Assembly (NCBI GenBank): GCA_000752995.2
Contig: LM994635.1
Span: 110,518 to 167,671, forward strand
DNA length: 57,154 nucleotides
Direction of reading: 5' to 3'
From: Haemophilus massiliensis
GTDB taxonomy: Bacteria; Pseudomonadota; Gammaproteobacteria; Enterobacterales; Pasteurellaceae
The position numbers and the translations under genes are program-made. The notes beneath the pieces were generated by a model that worked only from the letters and a program-made list of their open reading frames with translations, did no database searches and was not told the origin of the DNA. Every line of letters begins with the position of its first letter. Positions within the stretch are counted from its first letter, which is position 1. Shown in pieces: positions 11,045 through 18,964 of the stretch.

Positions 11045-11071
11045 AAATAAAAAGGGGGAATGGGTTCCCCC
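11045..11071 (-). terminator. Intrinsic terminator between hemophilin-like gene and slam
   Basis: Read on the minus strand, GGGGGAA and TTCCCCC form a perfect 7-bp stem with a 4-nt CCCA loop, followed by TTTTTATTT. It starts 8 nt after the hemophilin-like stop codon and lies upstream of slam on the same strand. It probably ends most transcripts after the hemophore gene and lets a minority read into slam. Confidence 0.85.
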
Positions 11072-11079
11072 GAATATTA

Positions 11080-11868
11080 TTATTTTTTCGTTCCGCCGAA
11101 TGCGGTGTCGTATTGGTTATGTCCGGCGAATTTCGCATAACCGGCTAATGCCGCCGCATTATTGCCGAAGAAATGACCTTGTGTGGTACCTGCTACGGTT
11201 TTATTTGCAGCTGCGGCGCCTGAGAAAGTATTGCCGTTAATCTTCGCATCATTGATGCTCACCGTTAAGCCGGTTTTGCTCATTGAGCCGTTAACTTGTT
11301 TTTTGCCGAAATCGGCGGTCAGTTCGCCTTTCAGCATTTCAGCCCCCAGCTTGCCGTGCTGATTAATGCCCTGCACGCTATACACGGCTTTTCCGCCGGT
11401 CGGCATGTTTTGTGTTTGGTTGTTACCGGCATAATATACCACCCGATCCTGCTTGGCGTTGGCGCCGTTGCCCAGCCATTCACCGTAGTATAATTCCTGC
11501 GTGCCGACTTTTTTAAACGCAAAGTTGCCTAATTTGCCGTGGAAGCCCGGCACCCAACTTGGCATGTTGTTCATGTTTAATACCACAACACCGTTTTTAT
11601 CCTGCCCACCCAGTGATTTCGGCACCAGCACGTTATTAGCAACCTTGGTCAGCGATTGAAAACTGGTGACTTTAGAGGTTACGCCTTGCACTTCGATACC
11701 CGGTAATCCGCCGGGATCGGAATGGAACCAGCCGTCGTGTTTAGCAGAAGGGTTTTTTACGCTCAACGCGGCATTGTTATTGGATATGCCGGAGCTAATG
11801 TCGGCATTGGCGCTGAGTGTTATTGCGCAAGATAGGCAAAGTGCGGTGGTTAAAATGGATTTTTTCAT
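11080..11868 (-). CDS. hpl: Hemophilin-like secreted haem-binding protein (Slam substrate)
   Basis: A 262-residue secreted protein. I chose ATG 11868 because AGGAGA lies 6 nt before it and it begins a signal peptide (KKSILTTALCLSCAITL, probable cut after ANA). The in-frame upstream ATG would add a non-signal extension. The C-terminal half (about 170-262) reads as a TbpB/fHbp-type eight-strand barrel: TQGHFFGNNAAALAGYAKF and a final TAFGGTKK resemble the GxFxGxxAxELGG...FG ending of TbpB domains. The N-terminal half is Gly/Asn-rich. No lipobox is convincing (Cys14 is preceded by CLS), so it is likely released, as hemophilin of Haemophilus haemolyticus and HphA of Acinetobacter are. Neighbouring Slam and TonB-receptor genes support this. 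Haem ligands cannot be assigned. An uptake signal lies inside the signal-peptide codons. Confidence 0.72.
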   Translation of the reverse strand: MKKSILTTALCLSCAITLSANADISSGISNNNAALSVKNPSAKHDGWFHSDPGGLPGIEVQGVTSKVTSFQSLTKVANNVLVPKSLGGQDKNGVVVLNMNNMPSWVPGFHGKLGNFAFKKVGTQELYYGEWLGNGANAKQDRVVYYAGNNQTQNMPTGGKAVYSVQGINQHGKLGAEMLKGELTADFGKKQVNGSMSKTGLTVSINDAKINGNTFSGAAAANKTVAGTTQGHFFGNNAAALAGYAKFAGHNQYDTAFGGTKK

Positions 11869-11887
11869 ATAAGATCTCCTAATTTTG

Positions 11888-11933
11888 TGAGGACTTTCCT
11901 CATTGTAATCATTGCATACATCATGATGTATGC
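11888..11933 (-). promoter_or_regulatory. Two palindromes in the leader of the hemophilin-like gene
   Basis: A perfect 20-bp palindrome GCATACATCATGATGTATGC (11914-11933) and a 6-bp hairpin TGAGGA/TCCTCA with a 3-nt loop (11888-11902) lie 20-65 nt before the start codon. They could be an operator, mRNA-stabilising structures or a ribosome-site switch. I do not recognise either as a known regulator site. Confidence 0.45.
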
Positions 11934-11938
11934 GCTGC

Positions 11939-11979
11939 AAGACAGCAAAATTCGGGTCAAGCGAGTGTTTTGCTGTCTT
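11939..11979. terminator. Stem-loop downstream of the TonB-dependent receptor
   Basis: A perfect 12-bp inverted repeat, AAGACAGCAAAA and TTTTGCTGTCTT, with a 17-nt loop, 33 nt past the receptor stop. A good T-run follows only on the plus strand, where no gene precedes it. On the minus strand it may act as a weak terminator or a 3'-end stabiliser that lowers read-through into the hemophilin-like gene. Confidence 0.5.
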
Positions 11980-12011
11980 TTTTAAACAACGGAATTATGC
12001 CGTTCCATTGC

Positions 12012-15000
12012 TTAAAATTTCGCCGTTAGACCTAGTTTAAAGGTTCTGCCCGGTGCCGGAATCATGGAACGGGTCATCGGATCCAGATAATAGCGATCAG
12101 TTAAATTGGTGCCGGTCAGTTCAATACTTAAATCCGGTGAAAAGGCATAGCGGATGTAAGCATCCACCACCAGTACCGGCTGCCATGACATCGGGCGATT
12201 CCAGTTCCAGAACGTATTATTTTTATCAAGTCCCTGTTCATAGATCCGTTGTTCATCTTTATTCACCGCCTTGCTGTGGTACAGCCAGCGGCTGCCGATT
12301 TCCAGTTTGCGTTCAAAGAAACGGCCGCCGATATTGGCGCTGATCGAATATTTCGGTTGCAGCTGGGTACGCAGATAGCCCATCGGGAAACCGCCGGTCA
12401 TACATTTCGGTAAGCGTAATTCAACAGGATCAAGTTCTACTGCGGTATTGGCATCACAGACTTTATTTTTTAAATGATATTCAAACCCCAGATCGGCAAA
12501 GTAGTCGCCGTTGTCATAACGAGCCTGCAATTCAATACCTTCCAACTTGCGTTTATCCAGCTGTATGAAACGGAACTCGGTATCCCGATCGATCACGTTT
12601 TTAGTAACATTGTGGTAGTAACTGAGTTTAATATCCGCTTTGGTGGGGGTGGCGAACCAGTGACCGAAATCGTATGCGTAGCCCAGTTCGATATTGCGTG
12701 CCTTTTCCGGTTTCAGTTTGGCATCTTTAAAGCGTGCTGAAGTTCCCGGGCTAGCAGAAAAACCGATAGTGGTTTCAAAGATGCTCGGCATGCGGGCATA
12801 TTGCACATAGCGGAGATAAACGCGGGAATGGTCGGTTAAAAACGCGGTGGCGGAAAATGCCGGAGAAAAGGCTTGACCGCGTTGTTTTTTCACTGATTTC
12901 AACAGTTCCTCTTTTTTTAGTTTTTCTTCAATTGGACCTGTTATTCTCTTTTGATATTTATATTCTGTTTTGCCGGTTTTGGGGTTTGTGACCAGTTCGT
13001 TTTTCAATGTACCGTTATAAAACGGATTGTCTTCTCGGTGTAGGCGTCCGTCAGAACGATAACGCCATGATATTGCTTCATTCTCACTAACGATACCGTT
13101 TTCGCAGTGACCAAAACAATTCATTTTTAATAATGTATGTAATGCCTCGTTTCGTTTTTCTTCCGATGAGTCTAAATTATGAAAATCTGCAGTGGCTTTA
13201 AGATAAGTATCCCATTCTTTTTTGGAAAGTACTCTATCGTAGTTAATTTCTTGTCCTACAGTAATCGTATCTGTTGAAAGCTCACCGGAATTCAGGAGTT
13301 CCGCCAAATAATCATCATAAGACCAGTATTCGTTGTAACGCCCGCCGGCGGTCAATGCCAGCCAGTCGGTTGGCCGGTAATGAAAATTGAGCGCGATGTC
13401 CCATTCCTGCCGCCGGCCGAGACGCGGCGGGGCTTCATAGGTAGTAAATCCGTCATTACGGTTTGATTTGCCCGGATTAAAGCTGGTTAAATGTTCGCGT
13501 TGCAGGGCTCCGGAAATGGTGAGATCCAGTTTATCGTGCAATTTCATCACATTGCTTAAATTCACCCCGCGGCGAGTGTTATGCGCCTGCATTTGTGCGC
13601 TGTTGACCAATGTATATTTGCCCGTATTCGGATGTTGTCGCACAATCGGATCACCATTGCGGTGCAGACAGGCGTAATCGACAATCAGCACATCTTTGCC
13701 GGAATTCGCGCTTGTCCAGTCCTGCCGTTCTTGTACGCAGCTGCTGGTCATGGCAAACCATTGGTAAAATGCCGGATCCTGTAATATGGCTTTCGGATCA
13801 TTAATTTCGCGCGGATTACCGCCCGAGGTATTGGTCAGGCTATCGGTGCGGGTGTACCACAAGCCCAGTTTTAAATCGAGCCAGTCGTTATCCTCCGGAT
13901 TGTAGGCATAATCAAAATTCAATGCGGATTGCTTAACAGTGGAAAGCGGCCACTGAGGAATAAACCCGTGAAAGCTACGGAAATCCAGACGAGAAGGCAT
14001 AATTTCGCCGTAAGTGGTTTTGGTATGGCGATAGCCCAGCTTGATTTGCTGTGTTTTAGTCGGTCGTACTGTGGTTTTCAGCAAGTAAGATTCCATCAGA
14101 CTGGAGGTATTCGGTACTTCCGTATGCGGGCGGTATATGGTGGCGGCAAAGGGCAGATTCGGTTCCATTTGCTTGATGGAAATATCCGAGCCTTTGATAT
14201 CAATGTCTCCTTCGTAATTATGTGCGCCGCCTTTGCCCGCTAAATAGTTGCCTTTGCTGCGATAGCTGTAGGCGGCCAGCAAATCGAATTTATCTTCTCT
14301 GAGCCCCACTGCCAGACGCATCGCATTGTCATGCCCCCACGAACCTTTGGTTTTCGGTTTGATGAGCGCATGCGGTGAGAAAAAGCCTAAAATACACTGT
14401 CCGGTTTCACGGCAATCCTTACCGTTATCGAAATCGGGAATACGTTCTTTCACCGAATTATTGCTGGCTTCCAGTTTTAATTCGGCGCCGACCCGTTGTC
14501 CCGGCTTGAGAATATCGTCCACATCAATGGTACGCATTTTAATTGCGCCGCCGATACCCGACGCATTCCCGGAGGCGATATCCGGTCCTTTTTCTACGGT
14601 AATACCGGCGATTAGGTTCGGATCAAGATAGTTGCGGTTATTGGCGCCGTTATAGCCGCGCCAAGTGGTGATCGCCTGCTCCGTACCGTCGATGGTAACC
14701 GGAATTCGCCCTTCGCCTTGAATGCCGCGGATATTCGGATCCACCGCACCGCTATTGCGCGCATCGCCACTATAAACACCGTTAAACCCCTGAAATAAAT
14801 CCGCCGGCGCCGCACCTTTATAGCGTTCGACGGTTTCTTTATCGGCGTACATATTGGTAATATTGCGCAAATAGACTTCATCCTTGCGTTGTTCATCCTG
14901 TCTGTCACTATTGCTTTTAACTTCAATAACATCCAGTTGATCCGAAGTTTTTTGAGCGTGACTTGTGGTATTGACTGCCATAAGCAATGTGGTCAGTATC

Positions 15001-15056
15001 AGTTTTTGGTAGTTTTTGGTAGTTTTTGGTAGTTTTTGGTAGTTTTTAAAGCCCAT
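12012..15056 (-). CDS. TonB-dependent outer-membrane receptor, probable hemophilin/haem receptor, phase-variable
   Basis: A 1014-residue TonB-dependent receptor. After a repeat-encoded N-terminus (residues about 4-19) comes a signal peptide (LILTTLLMAVNTTSHA, cut before QKTSD). The plug domain follows (LDVIEVKSN near 38, then FQGFNGVYSGDARNSG, NIRGIQGEGR, VTIDGTEQ and VEKGPDIASGNASGIGGAI), then a 22-strand-type barrel ending LTDRYYL...GRTFKLGLTAKF with the terminal Phe of outer-membrane proteins. It is large, as haem- and transferrin-type receptors are. A 10-bp tandem repeat between start codon and signal peptide (15001-15047) should switch the gene. AAGGGA is the ribosome-binding site. Fur-like and CRP sites lie upstream. 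The ligand is inferred from the downstream hemophilin-like and slam genes. I saw no uptake signal in its 3 kb, unlike its neighbours. Confidence 0.85.
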   Translation of the reverse strand: MGFKNYQKLPKTTKNYQKLILTTLLMAVNTTSHAQKTSDQLDVIEVKSNSDRQDEQRKDEVYLRNITNMYADKETVERYKGAAPADLFQGFNGVYSGDARNSGAVDPNIRGIQGEGRIPVTIDGTEQAITTWRGYNGANNRNYLDPNLIAGITVEKGPDIASGNASGIGGAIKMRTIDVDDILKPGQRVGAELKLEASNNSVKERIPDFDNGKDCRETGQCILGFFSPHALIKPKTKGSWGHDNAMRLAVGLREDKFDLLAAYSYRSKGNYLAGKGGAHNYEGDIDIKGSDISIKQMEPNLPFAATIYRPHTEVPNTSSLMESYLLKTTVRPTKTQQIKLGYRHTKTTYGEIMPSRLDFRSFHGFIPQWPLSTVKQSALNFDYAYNPEDNDWLDLKLGLWYTRTDSLTNTSGGNPREINDPKAILQDPAFYQWFAMTSSCVQERQDWTSANSGKDVLIVDYACLHRNGDPIVRQHPNTGKYTLVNSAQMQAHNTRRGVNLSNVMKLHDKLDLTISGALQREHLTSFNPGKSNRNDGFTTYEAPPRLGRRQEWDIALNFHYRPTDWLALTAGGRYNEYWSYDDYLAELLNSGELSTDTITVGQEINYDRVLSKKEWDTYLKATADFHNLDSSEEKRNEALHTLLKMNCFGHCENGIVSENEAISWRYRSDGRLHREDNPFYNGTLKNELVTNPKTGKTEYKYQKRITGPIEEKLKKEELLKSVKKQRGQAFSPAFSATAFLTDHSRVYLRYVQYARMPSIFETTIGFSASPGTSARFKDAKLKPEKARNIELGYAYDFGHWFATPTKADIKLSYYHNVTKNVIDRDTEFRFIQLDKRKLEGIELQARYDNGDYFADLGFEYHLKNKVCDANTAVELDPVELRLPKCMTGGFPMGYLRTQLQPKYSISANIGGRFFERKLEIGSRWLYHSKAVNKDEQRIYEQGLDKNNTFWNWNRPMSWQPVLVVDAYIRYAFSPDLSIELTGTNLTDRYYLDPMTRSMIPAPGRTFKLGLTAKF
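15001..15047 (-). repeat. Decanucleotide tandem repeat in the receptor leader (contingency repeat)
   Basis: Four perfect copies of AGTTTTTGGT plus a partial fifth (AGTTTTT). On the coding strand this is a CCAAAAACTA-type unit starting 9 nt after the ATG. Ten is not a multiple of three, so gain or loss of one unit shifts the frame before the signal peptide. The present copy number is in frame. Confidence 0.95.
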
Positions 15057-15071
15057 GTTTATTCCCTTTGT

Positions 15072-15098
15072 TGATAATGTAAATAATAACCATTCTCA
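15072..15098 (-). promoter_or_regulatory. Candidate Fur box before the receptor gene
   Basis: On the minus strand TGAGAATGGTTATTA matches 12 of 14 informative positions of the 7-1-7 Fur motif (TGATAATnATTATCA), and the stretch closes with ATTATCA. It lies between the predicted -10 and the ribosome-binding site, so bound Fur would block transcription when iron is plentiful. Confidence 0.55.
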
Positions 15099-15109
15099 AA
15101 AGAGATCAA

Positions 15110-15138
15110 AGCATAGTCAGAGAAAGAAAAAAATTCAA
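15110..15138 (-). promoter_or_regulatory. Predicted sigma-70 promoter of the receptor gene
   Basis: Minus-strand TTGAAT (15138-15133) and TATGCT (15115-15110) are separated by exactly 17 bp, placing a transcription start near 15103, about 47 nt before the ATG. The hexamers are moderate matches, consistent with CRP dependence. Confidence 0.5.
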
Positions 15139-15164
15139 GTACTGAAATAGGAGTAATTTTATTT

Positions 15165-15180
15165 TGTGATGAAACTCACA
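15165..15180 (-). promoter_or_regulatory. CRP site before the receptor gene
   Basis: TGTGATGAAACTCACA has both perfect half-sites (TGTGA, six bases, TCACA). It is centred about 70 bp upstream of the predicted transcription start, a position compatible with class I activation. Confidence 0.6.
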
Positions 15181-15493
15181 CTCAGGCTAAATTCTGAACG
15201 GAATTGATTGGCGTCACACGCATTCCGCCGCATAGTATCGGAATGGGTTGATTTTTTGTTTTAAACATCACATGAAAAAGCCAAGTAGGAGAACATTCCG
15301 TGTTAGTGCGCTGAGATGGCATAAAGCGATAATAAAAGTGCGGTCAAATAATCAATCGTTTTTGTATTGATACGACCGACTGATTTACCGCAGAAAAGAA
15401 AATCGAGTTGATATCGCTGATATGATTGTAACTGAAGGGCAGTAAAAAGTGCGGTCAAATAATGGATTGTTTTGTGGCACAAGAATCAAGATG

Positions 15494-15527
15494 AAATAAA
15501 TTAACGGGCGGATAATGCACCGCCCGT
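15494..15527 (-). terminator. Terminator of lctP
   Basis: On the minus strand, a perfect 8-bp stem ACGGGCGG/CCGCCCGT with an 8-nt loop, followed by TAATTTATTT, begins a few nt past the lctP stop. Confidence 0.75.
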
Positions 15528-15533
15528 GAAGTA

Positions 15534-17129
15534 TTACAGCTGATAGAACATCGGTATGACGACCATTGCGCTGAGTGCGGCGATAATGCCGTAAACAATC
15601 ATCGGTACTACGGTGCGTTTGATGATTGCACCTTCCGTATTGTTCATATTCAGCACCGAGCTGACAGCGACGATATTGTTGATACACACCATATTTCCCA
15701 TGGCGCCGCCGACGGATTGCAGCGCGAGTACCAGTGTTGCCGATAAGCCGGTGAGTTCCGCCGTAGAAAGCTGAACGCTGCCGAATGTCAGGTTGGATAC
15801 CGTGTTTGAACCGGAGAAGAATGCGCCGACCGCCCCCAGATACGAAGCAAAAACCGTCCAGTATTCGCCGGTTGCTTCGGCAAAACTTTTACCGATAATT
15901 TTCACCATGGAATTATCGCCGCCGACCAACATCAGATTCACCATAATTAATGCTCCGACCAAGGCGAAAAACGGATTTTTGCTTTGTTTGAAACTGCCGA
16001 CAAAAATATCTTTGGTTTTGGCGCCGTTGACGGCGAACACCGGGATTGCGATCAGCACGGTGATCACAAACGGAATCAGTGCCGGCACATAGAGCAGCTT
16101 ATAGCTTGCATTAATCGAGGTAGCGAAAATATTCTGTAAACTGAAAATTAAGCCGCGACTGATGTCAAAGGTGCCAAGTGAACCGAGCTGTATACTGAAT
16201 AACGATGTGGCATCATTCATTATTGCTTTAAACGGCAACTGCTGCAAACGGGTGACGATCAGGATCGCGATTAATAAACCGGTCGGAAACAGCGCTTTAA
16301 CCACTTGTCCGACACTGACCGCACTGCTGTCTAAAGTACTTTCGGTTTTTGCCAGCCCGACGCCGCGGTTAGCCAGAAAAATGGAGACCAGCAAACCGAT
16401 CGCACCGCCCACCAGCGCCGGAAATTCATAATTGACTTGTGCCAACAGAAAATAGGGGATAACGCAGGAAAATACCGATAAGTAAATAAATATGAGATTC
16501 CGGCGGATTTCTTTGCCGCTGACAATAAAACGCAGCGCCATTAACGGAATAATCAGCGCGGCGATGCTGTGAATTAATGCGGACATCGAACCGATCTCAA
16601 GAATTTGATCTTCAGTCAGGTTTAGCGGTCCGAAACCGAACCACGTCGGTGTACCTACCGCACCGAAAGAAACCGGCACGGAGTTCATCACCAATGCCAG
16701 CATTGCCACTTTCAGCGCCGGAAAGCCCAAGCCCACTAAAATCGGTGCGGCAATCGCCGCCGGTGTGCCGAAGCCGCTGGCGCCTTCGATCATAAAGGCG
16801 AACGCCCAGCCGATAATCATAATTTGCGCGACGGGATTCGGGTTAATATTGCCCAACCATTTGCGCAGAATATCCGTCGCACCGGAGATTTCGGAAAAAC
16901 GGTTAAACAAAATAGCGCCGAAAATAACGGTAATCGGTGTTTGTACCGCAATCAGCGCCGAAGCGATATTTGCGCTGACGATAGTAATGTTGGTACCGAA
17001 GAAAACAAGTTGAATGATAAATACGACAGCGGCAATCCAAGGCAGCGCGACATAAGAGGGTAACGCATTGCGTTTAACCATTAAATAAATCAACAGAATG
17101 ATCGGAAAGATACTTAAAAAAAGCGCCAT
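15534..17129 (-). CDS. lctP: L-lactate permease (LctP/LldP family)
   Basis: Inner-membrane lactate:proton symporter of the LctP family. The 531 residues are strongly hydrophobic with about 12-14 membrane segments. Typical stretches include GASGFGTPAAIAAPILVGLGFP (near residues 115-135) and FFSGSNTVSNLTFG in the C-terminal third. It lies 273 bp downstream of lldD on the same strand, so the cell can import L-lactate and oxidise it with neighbouring gene products. The AT-rich gap between them and the terminator after lldD suggest lctP has its own promoter. Confidence 0.9.
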   Translation of the reverse strand: MALFLSIFPIILLIYLMVKRNALPSYVALPWIAAVVFIIQLVFFGTNITIVSANIASALIAVQTPITVIFGAILFNRFSEISGATDILRKWLGNINPNPVAQIMIIGWAFAFMIEGASGFGTPAAIAAPILVGLGFPALKVAMLALVMNSVPVSFGAVGTPTWFGFGPLNLTEDQILEIGSMSALIHSIAALIIPLMALRFIVSGKEIRRNLIFIYLSVFSCVIPYFLLAQVNYEFPALVGGAIGLLVSIFLANRGVGLAKTESTLDSSAVSVGQVVKALFPTGLLIAILIVTRLQQLPFKAIMNDATSLFSIQLGSLGTFDISRGLIFSLQNIFATSINASYKLLYVPALIPFVITVLIAIPVFAVNGAKTKDIFVGSFKQSKNPFFALVGALIMVNLMLVGGDNSMVKIIGKSFAEATGEYWTVFASYLGAVGAFFSGSNTVSNLTFGSVQLSTAELTGLSATLVLALQSVGGAMGNMVCINNIVAVSSVLNMNNTEGAIIKRTVVPMIVYGIIAALSAMVVIPMFYQL

Positions 17130-17350
17130 ACAGATACTCCATGCGACATTAATAAATTAGATTAAATTAAATGGAGTTTTATTCTATTGGGTTTTTAAAT
17201 TTTATGTAGAGTATTTGTTAAAAAGTATGACAATAATCACAATATTTCTTTAACATTAAAATAAAAAACCATTAATTTGTTTAAAATTAATACAATAATA
17301 TCTATATTAAAGAAAGTGCGGTTAAAATTAAGCGCGTTTTTCAGATGAAC

Positions 17351-17380
17351 AAAACGGCGTATGTTTTTGCATACACCGTT
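17351..17380 (-). terminator. Terminator of lldD
   Basis: Minus-strand AACGGTGTATG and CATACGCCGTT form an 11-bp stem (one G-U) around a 6-nt loop, followed by TTTTG. It lies 22 nt downstream of the lldD stop and upstream of lctP. Confidence 0.75.
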
Positions 17381-17402
17381 GTACGTTTATACCATAATAA
17401 GG

Positions 17403-18548
17403 TTACAGTTTGCTTAAATCCACTAGCGCGTCAGCCGTAATATCGCTGATTTTCTGGTTGCTGGTCAGTGTCATAGCAACGCGCATTTCTTTCTGGAAAA
17501 TATCCAGCATATTTTCCACGCCGGCTTGACCGGCTGCACCGAGGGCATAGACATAAGAACGTCCGAGCATGCAGGCATCCGCCCCGAGCGCGATCATTCT
17601 GACGATATCCAGGCCGTTGCGGATACCGGAGTCGGCTAAGATTTTTATTTCGCCTTTGACCGCTTCTGCAATCGGCGGAAGGGCGCGTGCGCTGGATAAT
17701 ACGCCGTCCAGCTGACGACCGCCGTGATTCGAGACAACGATGCCGTCTGCACCGAACAGTACGGCATCCTTGGCATCTTTCGGATCTAAAATGCCTTTGA
17801 TAACCATCGGACCGTCCCAGAATTCGCGAATCCATTCCAAATCCTTCCATGAAATGGACGGGTCAAAGTTTTCTGTCAGCCAACCGATGTAATCATCCAG
17901 ACCGATTTGTTTACCCATATATTGAGAAACATTGCCCAATGTATGCGGTTTGCCTTTAATCCCCACGTTCCATGCCCAGAACGGATGGGTTGCGCCCTGA
18001 ATCACGCGACGGATTTCTTTATACGGACCGCTCATGCCGGAGTGCATATCACGATAACGGGCGCCGGGGGTCGGCATATCAACGGTAAATACCAGTGTCG
18101 AACAGCCCGCAGCTTTAGCACGTTCAAGGGCGTTGCGCATAAATCCTCTGTCTTTCAGCACATACAGCTGAAACCACATTGGACGGTTAATCGCCGGTGC
18201 GACTTCTTCGATTGGACAGATTGAAACTGTGGAAAGGGTAAATGGAATATTTCTGTTGGCGGCACCTTTGGCGGCTTGTACTTCACCGCGGCGCGCATAC
18301 ATACCGAGCGCTCCTACCGGGGCCAGTACGGCGGGCATGGACAGTTTTTCGCCGAACAGTTCAATTTCGGTATTCAGCTGCGACATATCCTTTAATACGC
18401 GTTGTCTGAGCGCGATATTTTCCAGATCGGTCACATTGCGTTTTAAGGTTTGTTCCGCATAGGAACCGCCATCAGCATAGTGAAACATAAACGGCGGCAC
18501 GCGACGGCGTGCAGCTTCACGATAGTCGTTGGCTGATGAAATAATCAT
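17403..18548 (-). CDS. lldD: L-lactate dehydrogenase, FMN- and quinone-dependent
   Basis: Membrane-associated flavoenzyme that oxidises L-lactate to pyruvate and passes electrons to quinone. At 381 residues it has the LldD length. It shows the alpha-hydroxyacid oxidase hallmarks: [29 protein letters not shown], and the active-site [10 protein letters not shown] near residues 273-282, followed by [10 protein letters not shown] and the FMN-phosphate loop [16 protein letters not shown]. Upstream lie norB on the same strand and a candidate CRP site at 18670. Its quinol product is the electron donor that the neighbouring qNor needs. Confidence 0.94.
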   Translation of the reverse strand: MIISSANDYREAARRRVPPFMFHYADGGSYAEQTLKRNVTDLENIALRQRVLKDMSQLNTEIELFGEKLSMPAVLAPVGALGMYARRGEVQAAKGAANRNIPFTLSTVSICPIEEVAPAINRPMWFQLYVLKDRGFMRNALERAKAAGCSTLVFTVDMPTPGARYRDMHSGMSGPYKEIRRVIQGATHPFWAWNVGIKGKPHTLGNVSQYMGKQIGLDDYIGWLTENFDPSISWKDLEWIREFWDGPMVIKGILDPKDAKDAVLFGADGIVVSNHGGRQLDGVLSSARALPPIAEAVKGEIKILADSGIRNGLDIVRMIALGADACMLGRSYVYALGAAGQAGVENMLDIFQKEMRVAMTLTSNQKISDITADALVDLSKL

Positions 18549-18964
18549 GGGTATTACCTCTTTTTGTTGTTATTAATATTACACAGTTATAATAAGAATG
18601 TAACAATAATGTAAATGTTTTCCCTTTGCAAACGGTTAATCCAAGAAATCGGTAAATTTTTTAATAGACTGTGGGAAAGATCACAAAATTAAACAACAAC
18701 CGCCATTAACTTGTCTGACCACATGTATTAAACTGAACCGAACGTTTTTTAACCATATTGTGCAATGCAAGCGTTCCTGCGTATGCTTTTAGTAACAAAA
18801 AGTGCGGTCGGTTTTTTCAGTATTTTTTTAGCGCAGTGCCGCCGACGCGGCGAGAGATTGAGGCGCTTTCGGTGTGTTTGAGCATCAAAAATACGCTAAA
18901 ATCCGACCGCACTTTACGTATGATATTGCCCCGGTCAATTTAAACCGGAGCAGGTTTGATGTAT
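18549..18964. other. Intergenic region between norB and lldD with an inverted uptake-signal pair
   Basis: This 416-bp gap holds a CRP-like site and two full uptake signals facing each other: AAAGTGCGGTCGG at 18799-18811 and CCGACCGCACTTT at 18903-18915. The 91 bp between them contain a GC hairpin (CGCCG/CGGCG, 18840-18852). The pair can fold as a long stem and may terminate norB transcripts. No credible gene is present. Confidence 0.55.
18670..18685 (-). promoter_or_regulatory. Candidate CRP site upstream of lldD
   Basis: TGTGGGAAAGATCACA matches TGTGA-N6-TCACA with one mismatch in the left half. It lies about 130 bp before the lldD start. Carbon-source control of lactate use would fit, but the promoter itself is not clear. 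Confidence 0.42.

Larger units (their letters stand above)
15057..15533. other. Intergenic region between receptor and lactate permease
   Basis: This 477-bp gap holds the receptor control region (Fur-like box, promoter, CRP site), two same-direction uptake signals near 15336 and 15447, and the lctP terminator at its far end. No credible gene was found. The short minus-strand frame starting at 15687 is a shadow of lctP running into the gap. Confidence 0.6.

Noticed and set aside
11810..11868. Lipobox at Cys14 of the hemophilin-like protein
   Set aside because: Residues before the Cys (CLS) do not fit a lipobox and the hydrophobic core continues past it; a signal peptidase I site after ANA fits better.
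11869..11940. N-terminal extension of the hemophilin-like protein from an upstream ATG
   Set aside because: The ATG at 11868 has AGGAGA at good spacing and starts a standard signal peptide; the extension covers two palindromes.
15385..15687. A 100-residue minus-strand frame at the lctP 3' end
   Set aside because: It is an out-of-frame shadow of lctP extending through the terminator and an uptake signal.
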